A DNA stretch of 7,105 nt, from NCBI GenBank assembly GCA_003663345.1, contig QMZU01000038.1, forward strand, positions 1 to 7,105. The letters are read 5' to 3'. Below are positions 1-5,206 of the stretch, in pieces. Below the pieces are notes generated by a model. That model saw only the letters and a list, made by a program, of their open reading frames with translations. It was not told the origin of the DNA and did not search any database. A program made the position numbers and the translations under genes. Each line of letters begins with the position of its first letter. The first letter of the stretch is position 1. Source of the DNA: Candidatus Aenigmatarchaeota archaeon. GTDB taxonomy: Archaea; Aenigmatarchaeota; Aenigmatarchaeia; PWEA01; B50-G16.

Positions 1-108
1 ATATATGGCAGAACATTGGGGTTCCGGAGGTCCGTAAGGCTCACCACGCTCAAGTTCCTCCGTTCCGTGACCAAGAAGTACTTTCCGGACTTCTGGAGCA
101 ACAGGTGA
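1..108 (+). CDS. C-terminal tail of an unrecognised protein (partial, 5' end outside window)
   Basis: Frame 1 is open from the left edge to a TGA at 106-108, giving 35 residues that end in KKYFPDFWSNR. The tail is basic and aromatic (many R/K, then YFPDFW). I do not recognise the family. It belongs to the operon: its stop codon lies inside the AGGTGAT ribosome-binding sequence of the next gene, which starts 4 nt later. Such packing implies co-transcription and probably translational coupling. Real coding is likely because the frame is open to the edge and ends exactly at the next gene's start signal, but 35 residues are too few to name a product. Confidence 0.6.
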   Translation: MYGRTLGFRRSVRLTTLKFLRSVTKKYFPDFWSNR

Positions 109-112
109 TATG

Positions 113-715
113 ATGCTTTACGGAAGGCGTGGAAAATTTGATGCTTACATGGAAAGAATAGGAAAAATATTATCCAGAATTGGATTGACACCGAATCAAT
201 GGACAATTCTCTCCCTTGTGGTGGCTCTTGCAGGTTTCTATTCGATAATAAATCAAGAGTTCATCACAGCAGGTTTTCTCTTCTCTCTATCTTTTCTTCT
301 CGATCTAATAGACGGAGCTGTGGCAAGGGCCGCAGGAAAGGCGACGAAGATCGGTGCATATCTCGATACGATTGTTGACAGGTATGTAGAATTCCTTCTT
401 CTCTTCGGTCTGGTCTTTCTCGAACTTCCACCGTTCATATTCAGCACAAAGGCATGGATATTACTCCTTCTATTCGGTTCACTCATGACCACATACTCAA
501 AGGCTGCGGCATCCGAAAAAGGTCTTATCTCAGGAGAGTTGAAGGGCGGTTTAATAGAGAGAGCGGAGAGGAGTCTTTTGCTGATAGCATCACTCTTCCT
601 TGCATCTCTGAATACCCTTTACCTCACATACATGATTGCCCTTCTGGCGGGGCTGGTAAATATTTCTGCAATTCAGAGGTTCTTTAAAGCCTTGGGAGGA
701 GGTGGCTGTGTATAA
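113..715 (+). CDS. CDP-alcohol phosphatidyltransferase family protein (archaeal phospholipid head-group synthase, possibly archaetidylinositol phosphate synthase)
   Basis: Integral membrane enzyme that would transfer a phosphoalcohol to or from a CDP-activated lipid during polar head-group synthesis. The complete family signature D-x2-D-G-x2-A-R-x8-G-x3-D-x3-D is present as D64, D67, G68, A71, R72, G81, D85 and D89 (200-residue numbering); these aspartates bind the metal and CDP moiety in the family. Several hydrophobic segments are visible (about 30-48, 50-66, 90-107, 113-126, 152-168 and 170-186). The N-terminal GLTPNQWT is typical, as is a length near 200. Archaeal relatives include archaetidylinositol phosphate synthase, but acceptor specificity cannot be read from the sequence. 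Start choice: tandem ATGs lie at 110 and 113. AGGTGAT at 103-109 gives a usual spacing only for 113, so I use that; 110 would add one Met. The 3' end overlaps pth2 by 8 nt. Confidence 0.9.
   Translation: MLYGRRGKFDAYMERIGKILSRIGLTPNQWTILSLVVALAGFYSIINQEFITAGFLFSLSFLLDLIDGAVARAAGKATKIGAYLDTIVDRYVEFLLLFGLVFLELPPFIFSTKAWILLLLFGSLMTTYSKAAASEKGLISGELKGGLIERAERSLLLIASLFLASLNTLYLTYMIALLAGLVNISAIQRFFKALGGGGCV
698..704 (+). promoter_or_regulatory. Ribosome-binding site that decides the pth2 start
   Basis: GGAGGTG is a full match to the archaeal anti-SD sequence. It lies within the end of the upstream gene. A GTG at 702 is part of this motif and so cannot be the codon it positions. The next in-frame GTG, at 708, has 5 nt between GGAGG and the start. 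Confidence 0.75.
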
Positions 716-1049
716 ACAGATTATAGTTTTGAGAACAGACCTGAAGATGAGCAGGGGGAAGATGATAGCACAGGCATGCCATGCATCACTGGGTGCTTAC
801 AAAAAATCCGACCAAAAGGTGAGGGATTCCTGGGAAAGGGAAGGTGCAAAGAAGGTGGTGCTCAAGGCAAACAAGGAGGAATTATTTGAGATGATGGAGA
901 AGGCGAAGAGGTTGAAACTACCAACATACCTTGTCAAGGATGCGGGTCTCACCGAACTTCCACCTTCCACACCAACAGCCCTTGGTATCGGTCCGGCTGA
1001 TGAAGAGGAGATTGATAAGATAACGGGATTCCTTCCACTTCTGAGGTGA
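708..1049 (+). CDS. pth2: Peptidyl-tRNA hydrolase, Pth2 family (EC 3.1.1.29)
   Basis: Cytosolic enzyme that cleaves the ester bond of peptidyl-tRNAs dropped from ribosomes, recycling tRNA. The 113-residue product is the normal full length for archaeal/eukaryotic-type Pth2. The N-terminal block [17 protein letters not shown] with K18 in the conserved SRGK, followed by MIAQACHAS (H25), is diagnostic. So is the C-terminal block [12 protein letters not shown] with D78, then TALGIGPA. Start choice: GTG 708 is preferred over GTG 702 because the latter lies inside the SD sequence, and a protein beginning MYKQ matches the usual family start. The gene overlaps the phosphatidyltransferase by 8 nt. Its TGA (1047-1049) lies within the SD sequence of truD. 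I recall pth2 and truD being neighbours in other archaea but could not check this here. Confidence 0.95.
   Translation: MYKQIIVLRTDLKMSRGKMIAQACHASLGAYKKSDQKVRDSWEREGAKKVVLKANKEELFEMMEKAKRLKLPTYLVKDAGLTELPPSTPTALGIGPADEEEIDKITGFLPLLR
1043..1049 (+). promoter_or_regulatory. Ribosome-binding site that decides the truD start
   Basis: GAGGTGA coincides with the pth2 stop codon (TGA 1047-1049). It contains the GTG at 1046 that would otherwise give the longest truD frame. The in-frame GTG at 1055 lies at normal spacing (8 nt after GAGG), so initiation there is more likely. Confidence 0.65.
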
Positions 1050-1054
1050 CCCGG

Positions 1055-2206
1055 GTGTGGGACGAGTTCTGTGGTATAAAAATTTACTGGACAGAATCTC
1101 CAGGAATCGGTGGTGTGATTAAAAAGGAAATAGAGGATTTTATCGTTGAGGAGATCCCTGTCAGATTCAGGTCAGGTAAAGGTTATGTTATATGTCTCAT
1201 GGAGAAGAGAAATCTCGAGACCTTCCATGCACTGAGGATTATATCCAAGGTTTTGGGGATAAATAAAGAAAGAATTGGGTTTGCAGGGTTGAAGGATAAA
1301 AGGGCAATGACCAAACAGTACATCTCTATAAAGGGTGTGAGTATCGAAAAACTCTCCTCACTCCAGATTGAGAATATAAGACTCTCCGATTTCAGGGAAT
1401 CATCAGAACCGATCTCTCTCGGTATGCTCAGAGGGAATCGATTCACCATCAGGATAAGGGATACGGGACTTGAATGGGGTGTGATAGAATCGAGATTAAA
1501 GGAACTTCAGAATGAAGTCAAAGAAAGGATGGTCCCCAACTTCTTCGGTCTGCAGAGATTTGGCGAAACAAGACCGGTATCCTATCTGGTTGGAAGAGAG
1601 ATAATCAGGAAGGATTTTGAGAGAGCTGTGTGGTTATATCTGACAGAAACATTCGAAACAGAACCACCCGAAACCATCAGAGCCAGAGAGAACCTTTCCA
1701 GAACTCATGACCTTGAAGAGGCAAAGGAATCCTTCCAGAACCTCTATTACGAATCCCGGATAATCAATTCTCTTCTCAAAGGGAGAAGTTACACTCAAGT
1801 TCTGAAATTGATGCTTGAACTCACGAGATTATTCGTCCATGCCTATCAGAGCTATATATTCAATCTGACCCTTTCCGAATTTCTCAAAGGAAAGGATATT
1901 GTTGGTAACTTCCCCGCAAAGGTGGTGGGTTATAGAGTTGTACCAGAGGAGGGGGAGTTTGATGAGATATGCGGAGAGATTCTCGAAAAAGAGGGGGTGA
2001 AACCAGAGGACTTCAAAATAAAGGAGCTCGACCTGGATGCGCCCGGCTCGGTGAGGCCCGGAATGATGAAGGCGGATTTCGATTTCGAGAGGGATGAAGA
2101 TGTGACACTGAGGTTCGAACTGAAGCCAGGAAGTTATGCCACAGTGCTCCTCAGGGAAATAACTAAGAATCAGAAATCCTCTTGGGCACCGCTATCTCAA
2201 CCTTAA
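1055..2206 (+). CDS. truD: tRNA pseudouridine synthase D (TruD)
   Basis: Isomerises uridine to pseudouridine in tRNA (position 13 in the characterised bacterial enzyme). In the 383-residue product the catalytic motif is GFAGLKDKRAMTKQ with nucleophile D81. Further family blocks are GIGG...IEDFIVEE near 18-33, NFFGLQRFG at 162-170, the TRUD-specific insertion at about 171-315, VHAYQSYIFN at 261-270, and the C-terminal LKPGSYATVLLREI at 356-369. Length is near that of archaeal TruD proteins. Start choice: GTG 1055 has an SD sequence at proper distance; GTG 1046 would add three residues (MTR) and a 4-nt GTGA overlap with pth2, and cannot be excluded. The last 14 residues (TKNQ...LSQP) lie beyond the conserved end and run 44 bp into the convergent lipoprotein gene, so they may be a late extension. 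Confidence 0.95.
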   Translation: MWDEFCGIKIYWTESPGIGGVIKKEIEDFIVEEIPVRFRSGKGYVICLMEKRNLETFHALRIISKVLGINKERIGFAGLKDKRAMTKQYISIKGVSIEKLSSLQIENIRLSDFRESSEPISLGMLRGNRFTIRIRDTGLEWGVIESRLKELQNEVKERMVPNFFGLQRFGETRPVSYLVGREIIRKDFERAVWLYLTETFETEPPETIRARENLSRTHDLEEAKESFQNLYYESRIINSLLKGRSYTQVLKLMLELTRLFVHAYQSYIFNLTLSEFLKGKDIVGNFPAKVVGYRVVPEEGEFDEICGEILEKEGVKPEDFKIKELDLDAPGSVRPGMMKADFDFERDEDVTLRFELKPGSYATVLLREITKNQKSSWAPLSQP

Positions 2207-2429
2207 CCTTTCTGCCGTTACTTGTGCATTCACATATACATTTGGAAACCAGCTGTGTGTTATTTGTTATATTTCTCGTTCCCATCTCTGACTCCTTGCA
2301 CATACAATCCCTTCCGAGTTTCGTTATGTTCTCTCCAAGTTCTGTGCAGTAATCCTTCTTCTCCTGAGTACATCCGGAGATGGAGATGAGAAGCAGGATA
2401 ATTCCAATCACAATGAACCTCTTCATCAT
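2163..2429 (-). CDS. Small cysteine-rich lipoprotein, function unknown
   Basis: 88-residue protein with a clear lipoprotein signal: MMKRF, a hydrophobic stretch 5-18 and lipobox ISGC, which would make C20 the lipid-modified first residue of the mature protein. The 68-residue mature part holds six more cysteines: C28, C42, C44 (CMC) and C64, C66, C68 (CICEC). These could bind metal or form disulfides. Three N-X-T sequons (N34, N53, N56) fit an exported protein. No family is recognised. There is no good SD sequence; instead an A/T box sits about 25 nt upstream of the ATG, suggesting a leaderless transcript. A second ATG follows immediately and would remove one Met. The 3' end overlaps truD tail-to-tail by 44 bp. 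Translation here is supported by the signal/lipobox and ordered cysteines rather than by homology. Confidence 0.75.
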   Translation of the reverse strand: MMKRFIVIGIILLLISISGCTQEKKDYCTELGENITKLGRDCMCKESEMGTRNITNNTQLVSKCICECTSNGRKVKVEIAVPKRISDS

Positions 2430-2447
2430 TCTCTCACATTGGAGTTC

Positions 2448-2460
2448 AAAATTTAAAAAG
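2448..2460 (-). promoter_or_regulatory. Probable TATA box of the lipoprotein gene (leaderless-type promoter)
   Basis: On the - strand this reads CTTTTTAAATTTT, an archaeal TATA-like element centred about 25 nt before the lipoprotein ATG at 2429. That distance would place the transcript start at or next to the start codon, which agrees with the lack of an SD sequence. It is a single A/T-rich element in a moderately A/T-rich gap, so chance occurrence is possible. Confidence 0.4.
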
Positions 2461-2462
2461 GT

Positions 2463-2800
2463 TCACCAGTTATCAAAGTTGTATCCAAATATCTCTGAGA
2501 AATACTCCTCTATAAGCTCTTACCTCTCTCCAAAACCTCATAAATAACAGAATCTATCCCCTCTTATATCTACAAGATAAACCCCGTTGTTATATTTGGA
2601 GATGTTTCACTGTACTCACCAAAAACAAGGATGTGGTCTTCCAGAGAATTCAACATTTTTCTTACTTTACTCATTTCTCTGTTGCTCAGACCCTCTGTTA
2701 CTTTTTCGAAAACAATCTCACAGAGTTTGCCAAACCATGCCTTCTCCTGCTCCTCATCAGCAAGGTTCTTTCTTCCAAAAAAGAATAAAAAATTTTTATC
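2463..2800 (-). pseudogene. Broken gene relic, family not recognised
   Basis: This fills most of the 436-bp gap between the lipoprotein and S-layer genes. Three protein-like pieces lie in order on the - strand but in alternating frames. About 2797-2573 encodes a charged helical stretch (NLADEEQEKAWFGKLCEIVF through MSKVRKMLNSLEDHILVFGEYSE). About 2588-2550 encodes NGVYLVDIRGDRF in a second frame. About 2557-2519 encodes IDSVIYEVLERGK back in the first frame, and 2519-2463 encodes ELIEEYFSEIFGYNFDNW and a TGA in the second frame. The compositions are coding-like, yet TAG (2572-2570) and TAA (2566-2564) interrupt the first frame and no good start codon precedes the first piece. A frame-1 reading can be extended upstream into the S-layer gene, but only across that gene's terminator. 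I read it as a gene of about 110 codons with at least three frame lesions. An intact short protein from the ATG near 2673 is the alternative. Confidence 0.4.
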
Positions 2801-2804
2801 GATA

Positions 2805-2816
2805 GCTACGAGTAGC
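2805..2816 (-). repeat. Small GCTAC/GTAGC hairpin after the S-layer terminator
   Basis: GCTAC (2805-2809) and GTAGC (2812-2816) are inverted around two bases, effectively a 4-bp stem with a 4-nt loop. On the - strand it is followed within a few bases by a second T-rich stretch (about 2781-2798). It could back up the main terminator or be chance. Confidence 0.3.
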
Positions 2817-2818
2817 CG

Positions 2819-2861
2819 GTAAAAACAAAAAGAAAAAGGGGAAAGAGCCTTTAGCTCTTTC
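2819..2861 (-). terminator. Hairpin plus T-tract terminator of the S-layer gene
   Basis: Perfect 8-bp inverted repeat GAAAGAGC (2841-2848) / GCTCTTTC (2854-2861) with a 5-nt loop, beginning 4 nt after the S-layer stop codon. On the - strand it is followed by CCCCTTTTTCTTTTTGTTTTT. Archaeal RNA polymerase terminates at T-tracts; the hairpin may also protect the 3' end of an abundant mRNA. The orientation fits only the S-layer transcript. Confidence 0.8.
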
Positions 2862-2865
2862 TGAT

Positions 2866-4908
2866 TTACACCGTTGCTGTCATCTGGCCAGATGTCCAGC
2901 CCTGTGCATCGTAGTTCTGCACCAGTGCGCAAGCAGCCCTGGTGTCATCAGCAGACCAACCGGCAACGATGAGTGCTGTCTGTCCGGTGGCGAACGCATC
3001 GTTCACCAGCTGTACAACACCACCGTCCTCAGCGGTCCACTCATCACAGGCTTTGACATCCTCCTTCTCTGCAGCGAGGTCTGCTACCAGCATGTTGGCG
3101 CAAGGACCACCAACCAGTATGAGGTTCCCTGCTGTTGCCGGGTCAGACACCTCGCTTGCCAGCTTGGCAACGGACTGCGTTATGTATCCTGTCTTGGTTG
3201 TGGTTGTTGTTGTGGTTGCTCCACTAACAGGACCGACTGTTATGGTTCCCTTCAACTGTGTTGAAGGTACATCCATCACAACCTTGTCGGAGCCTGCATT
3301 GGACTCTGGGTCTCTGAATATCACACCATAGTTCGTCAGAACATCCTCGTCTCTTGCTCCCACTCCTGTGCCGTACACCTTGAGATCTCCTGCCTCTGCT
3401 TCATTTGCTGTTGCTCCAAGACCGGCAAATGCATTGGAGCTTATCAGAGGCACAACCTCGTAGTTGCCCGCAGTTGGTGTTGTCTGTGTTTCATTTATGA
3501 AGATGCTCTTTGTCGAGTTGTCCCAGTACAGGTCGAGTGTTGTCTCCTGATATGTTATGTCTGCAAAGTTGTCGGCACCGGTTGTCACCTCAGCATACTG
3601 AATGCGATTATCGCTGTCTTCGTAGAAGACGTACACCGCATTGTTTGCTGTGTTGTTCCTGTACAAGTAAATCGTATCCGTGTATGTTCCACCAGCAAGC
3701 TGAAGCGGGTCATTTGTTGATGTTGAACTTATCTTGATGACATCCGCTGATGTTGAACCTCCTGCGTTGGAGAGGTCCACACCGTCCTTGTACTCGATGG
3801 TGTACCTGGCTGTGGAGTGGGTTATCAACCCATCGAAGCTTATCTTTGCGTAGTTGTTCGGGAATACCAGAGCCTCTCCTGGCTGTGGTGGGTTATCATC
3901 CGGGTCGTTCAGAGTCTTTGCAAACTTGACCCTTATGTAGTGCTTTGCGCTTCCTGTTGTCAGACCGTCAAGGTCCCACTTCCATGTTGGGTTGTCCTGA
4001 TCCTCTCCGATGAACGGATCCTCGTCCTGATATGTCTTTGTTATCTCATCACCCACCTGTATCGTGGCAGCGCTCTCTTCGAGTGTATCCCTGGAGAGAA
4101 CGTCCACAACCTTTACCTTCAGACCGTTCACTGTTGCTGTAGCACCGGACGAGATTATCTTCGTCACACCATCCACGTCCACAACAGCGCTGCTGGAACC
4201 CACATTCGTCAGTGTAACGGTCTTTCCGTTAACCGTTATCGAGTCACCGACATTCATGAAGTGTTCCTCAGCGAGCGTGGCTGTGAACTGGTGTGTTCCA
4301 ACATTTGTTATTTTCAGGTTGTGTCCGAGTATTGAGATCTCCAGAGGATATGTTGTGCTTACCAGAGATGTGTTGAAGTTCTCGTCGAACTGCCACTGAT
4401 AATAGATATCACCGTTTCCAATGTGCAGGGCTGGAGTGTCTCCATAGTCCTTGCTTGCTGTGGAGCTTGTCACTATTCTGGTATTCTGGGAGTTCTGGAT
4501 TCCTATTATCTCCTGGAAGTCATATTCATCTGAAGAGTCGGCTGACGTGAACGACACTGAAGAGTCCTGAAGTACACCAGGTACATCGTAGCTCTTAATC
4601 TGTGTCTTCAGATAGCTTCCGGATGAGATGTTTGTGTTGAATGGCACGTCGTCTGTTTCAACTCCTGTTGCTGTTGTTGTTCCTGAAACTGTTACAGCTT
4701 CACCACCAAGCCTTGCAGCGATGTCTATAGCACCGACTATATCGGCAGCTGCAGCGTCATCACCGACAACTATGGTGAAGTTCACCGTTCCATCCTCAAC
4801 GAATGGTGCCGGAAAGTCGGACAGATCTGCTGCAAGTGCAGGCACAACTATAGATGCACCTGCCATCAAGGCTCCGAGTGTTGTGCTTGCTATTTTCCTA
4901 AGCTGCAT
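2866..4908 (-). CDS. S-layer protein (archaeal S-layer N- and C-domain type)
   Basis: Predicted main surface-lattice protein, 680 residues. A Sec signal peptide covers about 1-27 (MQLRK, hydrophobic core, PALAA). The mature N terminus has the archaeal S-layer block: DFPAPFVEDG, then FTIVVGDDAAAADIVGAIDI near 44-63. A beta-rich domain at about 189-290 (ISILGHNLKITNVG, VGDSITVNGKTVTLTNVG, ATVNGLKVKVVDV) resembles the conserved central domain of these proteins. A seven-Thr run (565-571) leads to the C-terminal block NLILVGGPCANMLVADLA and TALIVAGWSADDTRAACALV. Six usable N-glycosylation sequons are visible (N43, N93, N179, N418, N464, N472). No C-terminal membrane segment is seen, so it must be held by lattice contacts or a partner. 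Its only cysteines are in the C domain (C603, C621, C660). The start is fixed by GGAGGT 7 nt upstream and by the signal peptide. A strong terminator and a structured leader flank it as a single-gene unit. Confidence 0.93.
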   Translation of the reverse strand: MQLRKIASTTLGALMAGASIVVPALAADLSDFPAPFVEDGTVNFTIVVGDDAAAADIVGAIDIAARLGGEAVTVSGTTTATGVETDDVPFNTNISSGSYLKTQIKSYDVPGVLQDSSVSFTSADSSDEYDFQEIIGIQNSQNTRIVTSSTASKDYGDTPALHIGNGDIYYQWQFDENFNTSLVSTTYPLEISILGHNLKITNVGTHQFTATLAEEHFMNVGDSITVNGKTVTLTNVGSSSAVVDVDGVTKIISSGATATVNGLKVKVVDVLSRDTLEESAATIQVGDEITKTYQDEDPFIGEDQDNPTWKWDLDGLTTGSAKHYIRVKFAKTLNDPDDNPPQPGEALVFPNNYAKISFDGLITHSTARYTIEYKDGVDLSNAGGSTSADVIKISSTSTNDPLQLAGGTYTDTIYLYRNNTANNAVYVFYEDSDNRIQYAEVTTGADNFADITYQETTLDLYWDNSTKSIFINETQTTPTAGNYEVVPLISSNAFAGLGATANEAEAGDLKVYGTGVGARDEDVLTNYGVIFRDPESNAGSDKVVMDVPSTQLKGTITVGPVSGATTTTTTTKTGYITQSVAKLASEVSDPATAGNLILVGGPCANMLVADLAAEKEDVKACDEWTAEDGGVVQLVNDAFATGQTALIVAGWSADDTRAACALVQNYDAQGWTSGQMTATV

Positions 4909-4914
4909 CTTTCT

Positions 4915-4920
4915 ACCTCC
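4915..4920 (-). promoter_or_regulatory. Shine-Dalgarno site of the S-layer gene
   Basis: GGAGGT on the - strand, with seven bases between GGAGG and ATG 4908. Its first two G residues are the end of a TTTACGG heptamer (4925-4919) that is complementary to an arm of an upstream hairpin, so access to this site may be controlled. Confidence 0.85.
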
Positions 4921-4934
4921 GTAAAGGTTTTTTC

Positions 4935-4960
4935 GTTACCACCCCGAGAGAGGTGGTAAC
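4935..4960 (-). promoter_or_regulatory. Leader hairpin I of S-layer mRNA
   Basis: Perfect 9-bp stem: GTTACCACC (4935-4943) and GGTGGTAAC (4952-4960) around an 8-nt loop. It lies 14 bases upstream of the SD site. In the S-layer-sense RNA, the junction of the 5' arm and loop reads ACCUCU, which could pair with the SD (five Watson-Crick pairs plus a G.U) if the hairpin were open. Confidence 0.7.
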
Positions 4961-4961
4961 A

Positions 4962-4976
4962 GGCTCGAGATGAGCC
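4962..4976 (-). promoter_or_regulatory. Leader hairpin II of S-layer mRNA
   Basis: A 5-bp stem GGCTC (4962-4966) / GAGCC (4972-4976) with a 5-nt loop, one base away from hairpin I. It is short on its own; support comes from its place in a run of three hairpins. Confidence 0.5.
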
Positions 4977-4978
4977 GG

Positions 4979-5016
4979 GTTTACAGTTTTGTGAGCATTG
5001 CTCCAAAACCGTAAAC
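4979..5016 (-). promoter_or_regulatory. Leader hairpin III of S-layer mRNA (long stem, candidate switch element)
   Basis: Outer arms GTTTAC (4979-4984) / GTAAAC (5011-5016), middle arms GTTTTG (4986-4991) / CAAAAC (5004-5009), and inner arms GAGC (4993-4996) / GCTC (5000-5003) with a 3-nt loop. The single mismatch between outer and middle arms (A4985 versus C5010 on the + strand) becomes a U.G pair in RNA made from the - strand. The S-layer transcript therefore has 17 pairs with one bulged A, while antisense RNA would have an A/C mismatch. The 3' arm CUGUAAA can alternatively pair with UUUACGG at the SD site. Confidence 0.7.
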
Positions 5017-5051
5017 TTCATTCTTACGTTTTCTTAAATAGATTTGAGGGG

Positions 5052-5059
5052 TATATAAA
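5052..5059 (-). promoter_or_regulatory. TATA box of the S-layer promoter
   Basis: TTTATATA on the - strand is a near-ideal archaeal TATA box. With usual spacing, transcription would begin near 5030, giving a leader of about 120 nt that contains all three hairpins. A second A/T element (TATTTAAG, 5040-5033) is a weaker alternative that would start the RNA near 5010 and remove most of hairpin III's 5' arm. Confidence 0.65.
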
Positions 5060-5085
5060 GGTGTCTGTGAACAGTTTCAACCCTT

Positions 5086-5098
5086 TTTTACGGTAAAA
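5086..5098. promoter_or_regulatory. Palindrome upstream of the S-layer promoter, possible regulator site
   Basis: TTTTAC (5086-5091), one central base, GTAAAA (5093-5098): a 13-bp palindrome about 27 bp upstream of the TATA box, where archaeal activators can bind. It contains the same TTTACGG/CCGTAAA heptamer found twice in the leader. A/T-rich palindromes arise easily, so function is inference only. Confidence 0.3.
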
Positions 5099-5140
5099 TT
5101 AAAATACGTTATTTTTAGATTTTAAGGATTTAGAAAATTT

Positions 5141-5173
5141 ATAAAAGTTCAAAAAAGCATATGGAACTTTTAT
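5141..5173 (-). terminator. Inverted repeat after the thioredoxin-like gene, possible terminator
   Basis: ATAAAAGTTC (5141-5150) and GAACTTTTAT (5164-5173) form a perfect 10-bp inverted repeat with a 13-nt spacer, 33 nt past the stop of the gene ending at 5207. Read on the - strand the loop contains TTTTTT and further T-rich stretches follow, which would suit termination or 3'-end formation. The stem is mostly A/T and thus weak. Confidence 0.35.
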
Positions 5174-5206
5174 TTTAGAAAATAAAGCATTTGAGACGTT
5201 TTCATT

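Noticed and set aside
253..687. Extra frames on both strands inside the phosphatidyltransferase gene
   Set aside because: The CDP-alcohol phosphatidyltransferase signature is complete in the frame starting at 113; the others have basic, irregular composition and no signals.
2430..2865. Possible tRNA, small RNA gene or mobile element in the gap
   Set aside because: No cloverleaf, no inverted terminal repeats and no transposase remnants seen. The hairpin there fits the S-layer terminator.
2570..2932. 120-residue open frame on the - strand overlapping the end of the S-layer gene
   Set aside because: Its start lies inside the S-layer coding region in another frame and it would read through the S-layer terminator hairpin. 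Only the part below about 2800 looks protein-like, and that part is treated as a gene relic.
3184..3222. GTT/GTG-rich stretch that looks like a simple repeat
   Set aside because: It encodes the seven-threonine linker of the S-layer protein using mixed Thr codons, so it is protein-level low complexity, not a DNA repeat array.
2942..3331. 129-residue + strand frame rich in Ser/Ala/Val
   Set aside because: Antisense shadow of the S-layer C domain. Its Val run is the complement of the Thr run, and no start signal is seen.
3817..4335. 172-residue open frame on the + strand
   Set aside because: Fully antisense to the S-layer gene. Its cysteine- and arginine-rich, irregular composition with no motif is what the complement of a Thr/Val/Asp-rich gene gives.
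4628..4924. 98-residue + strand frame
   Set aside because: Antisense to the S-layer signal peptide and N domain. Its low-complexity Ser/Ala/Val composition mirrors the gene.
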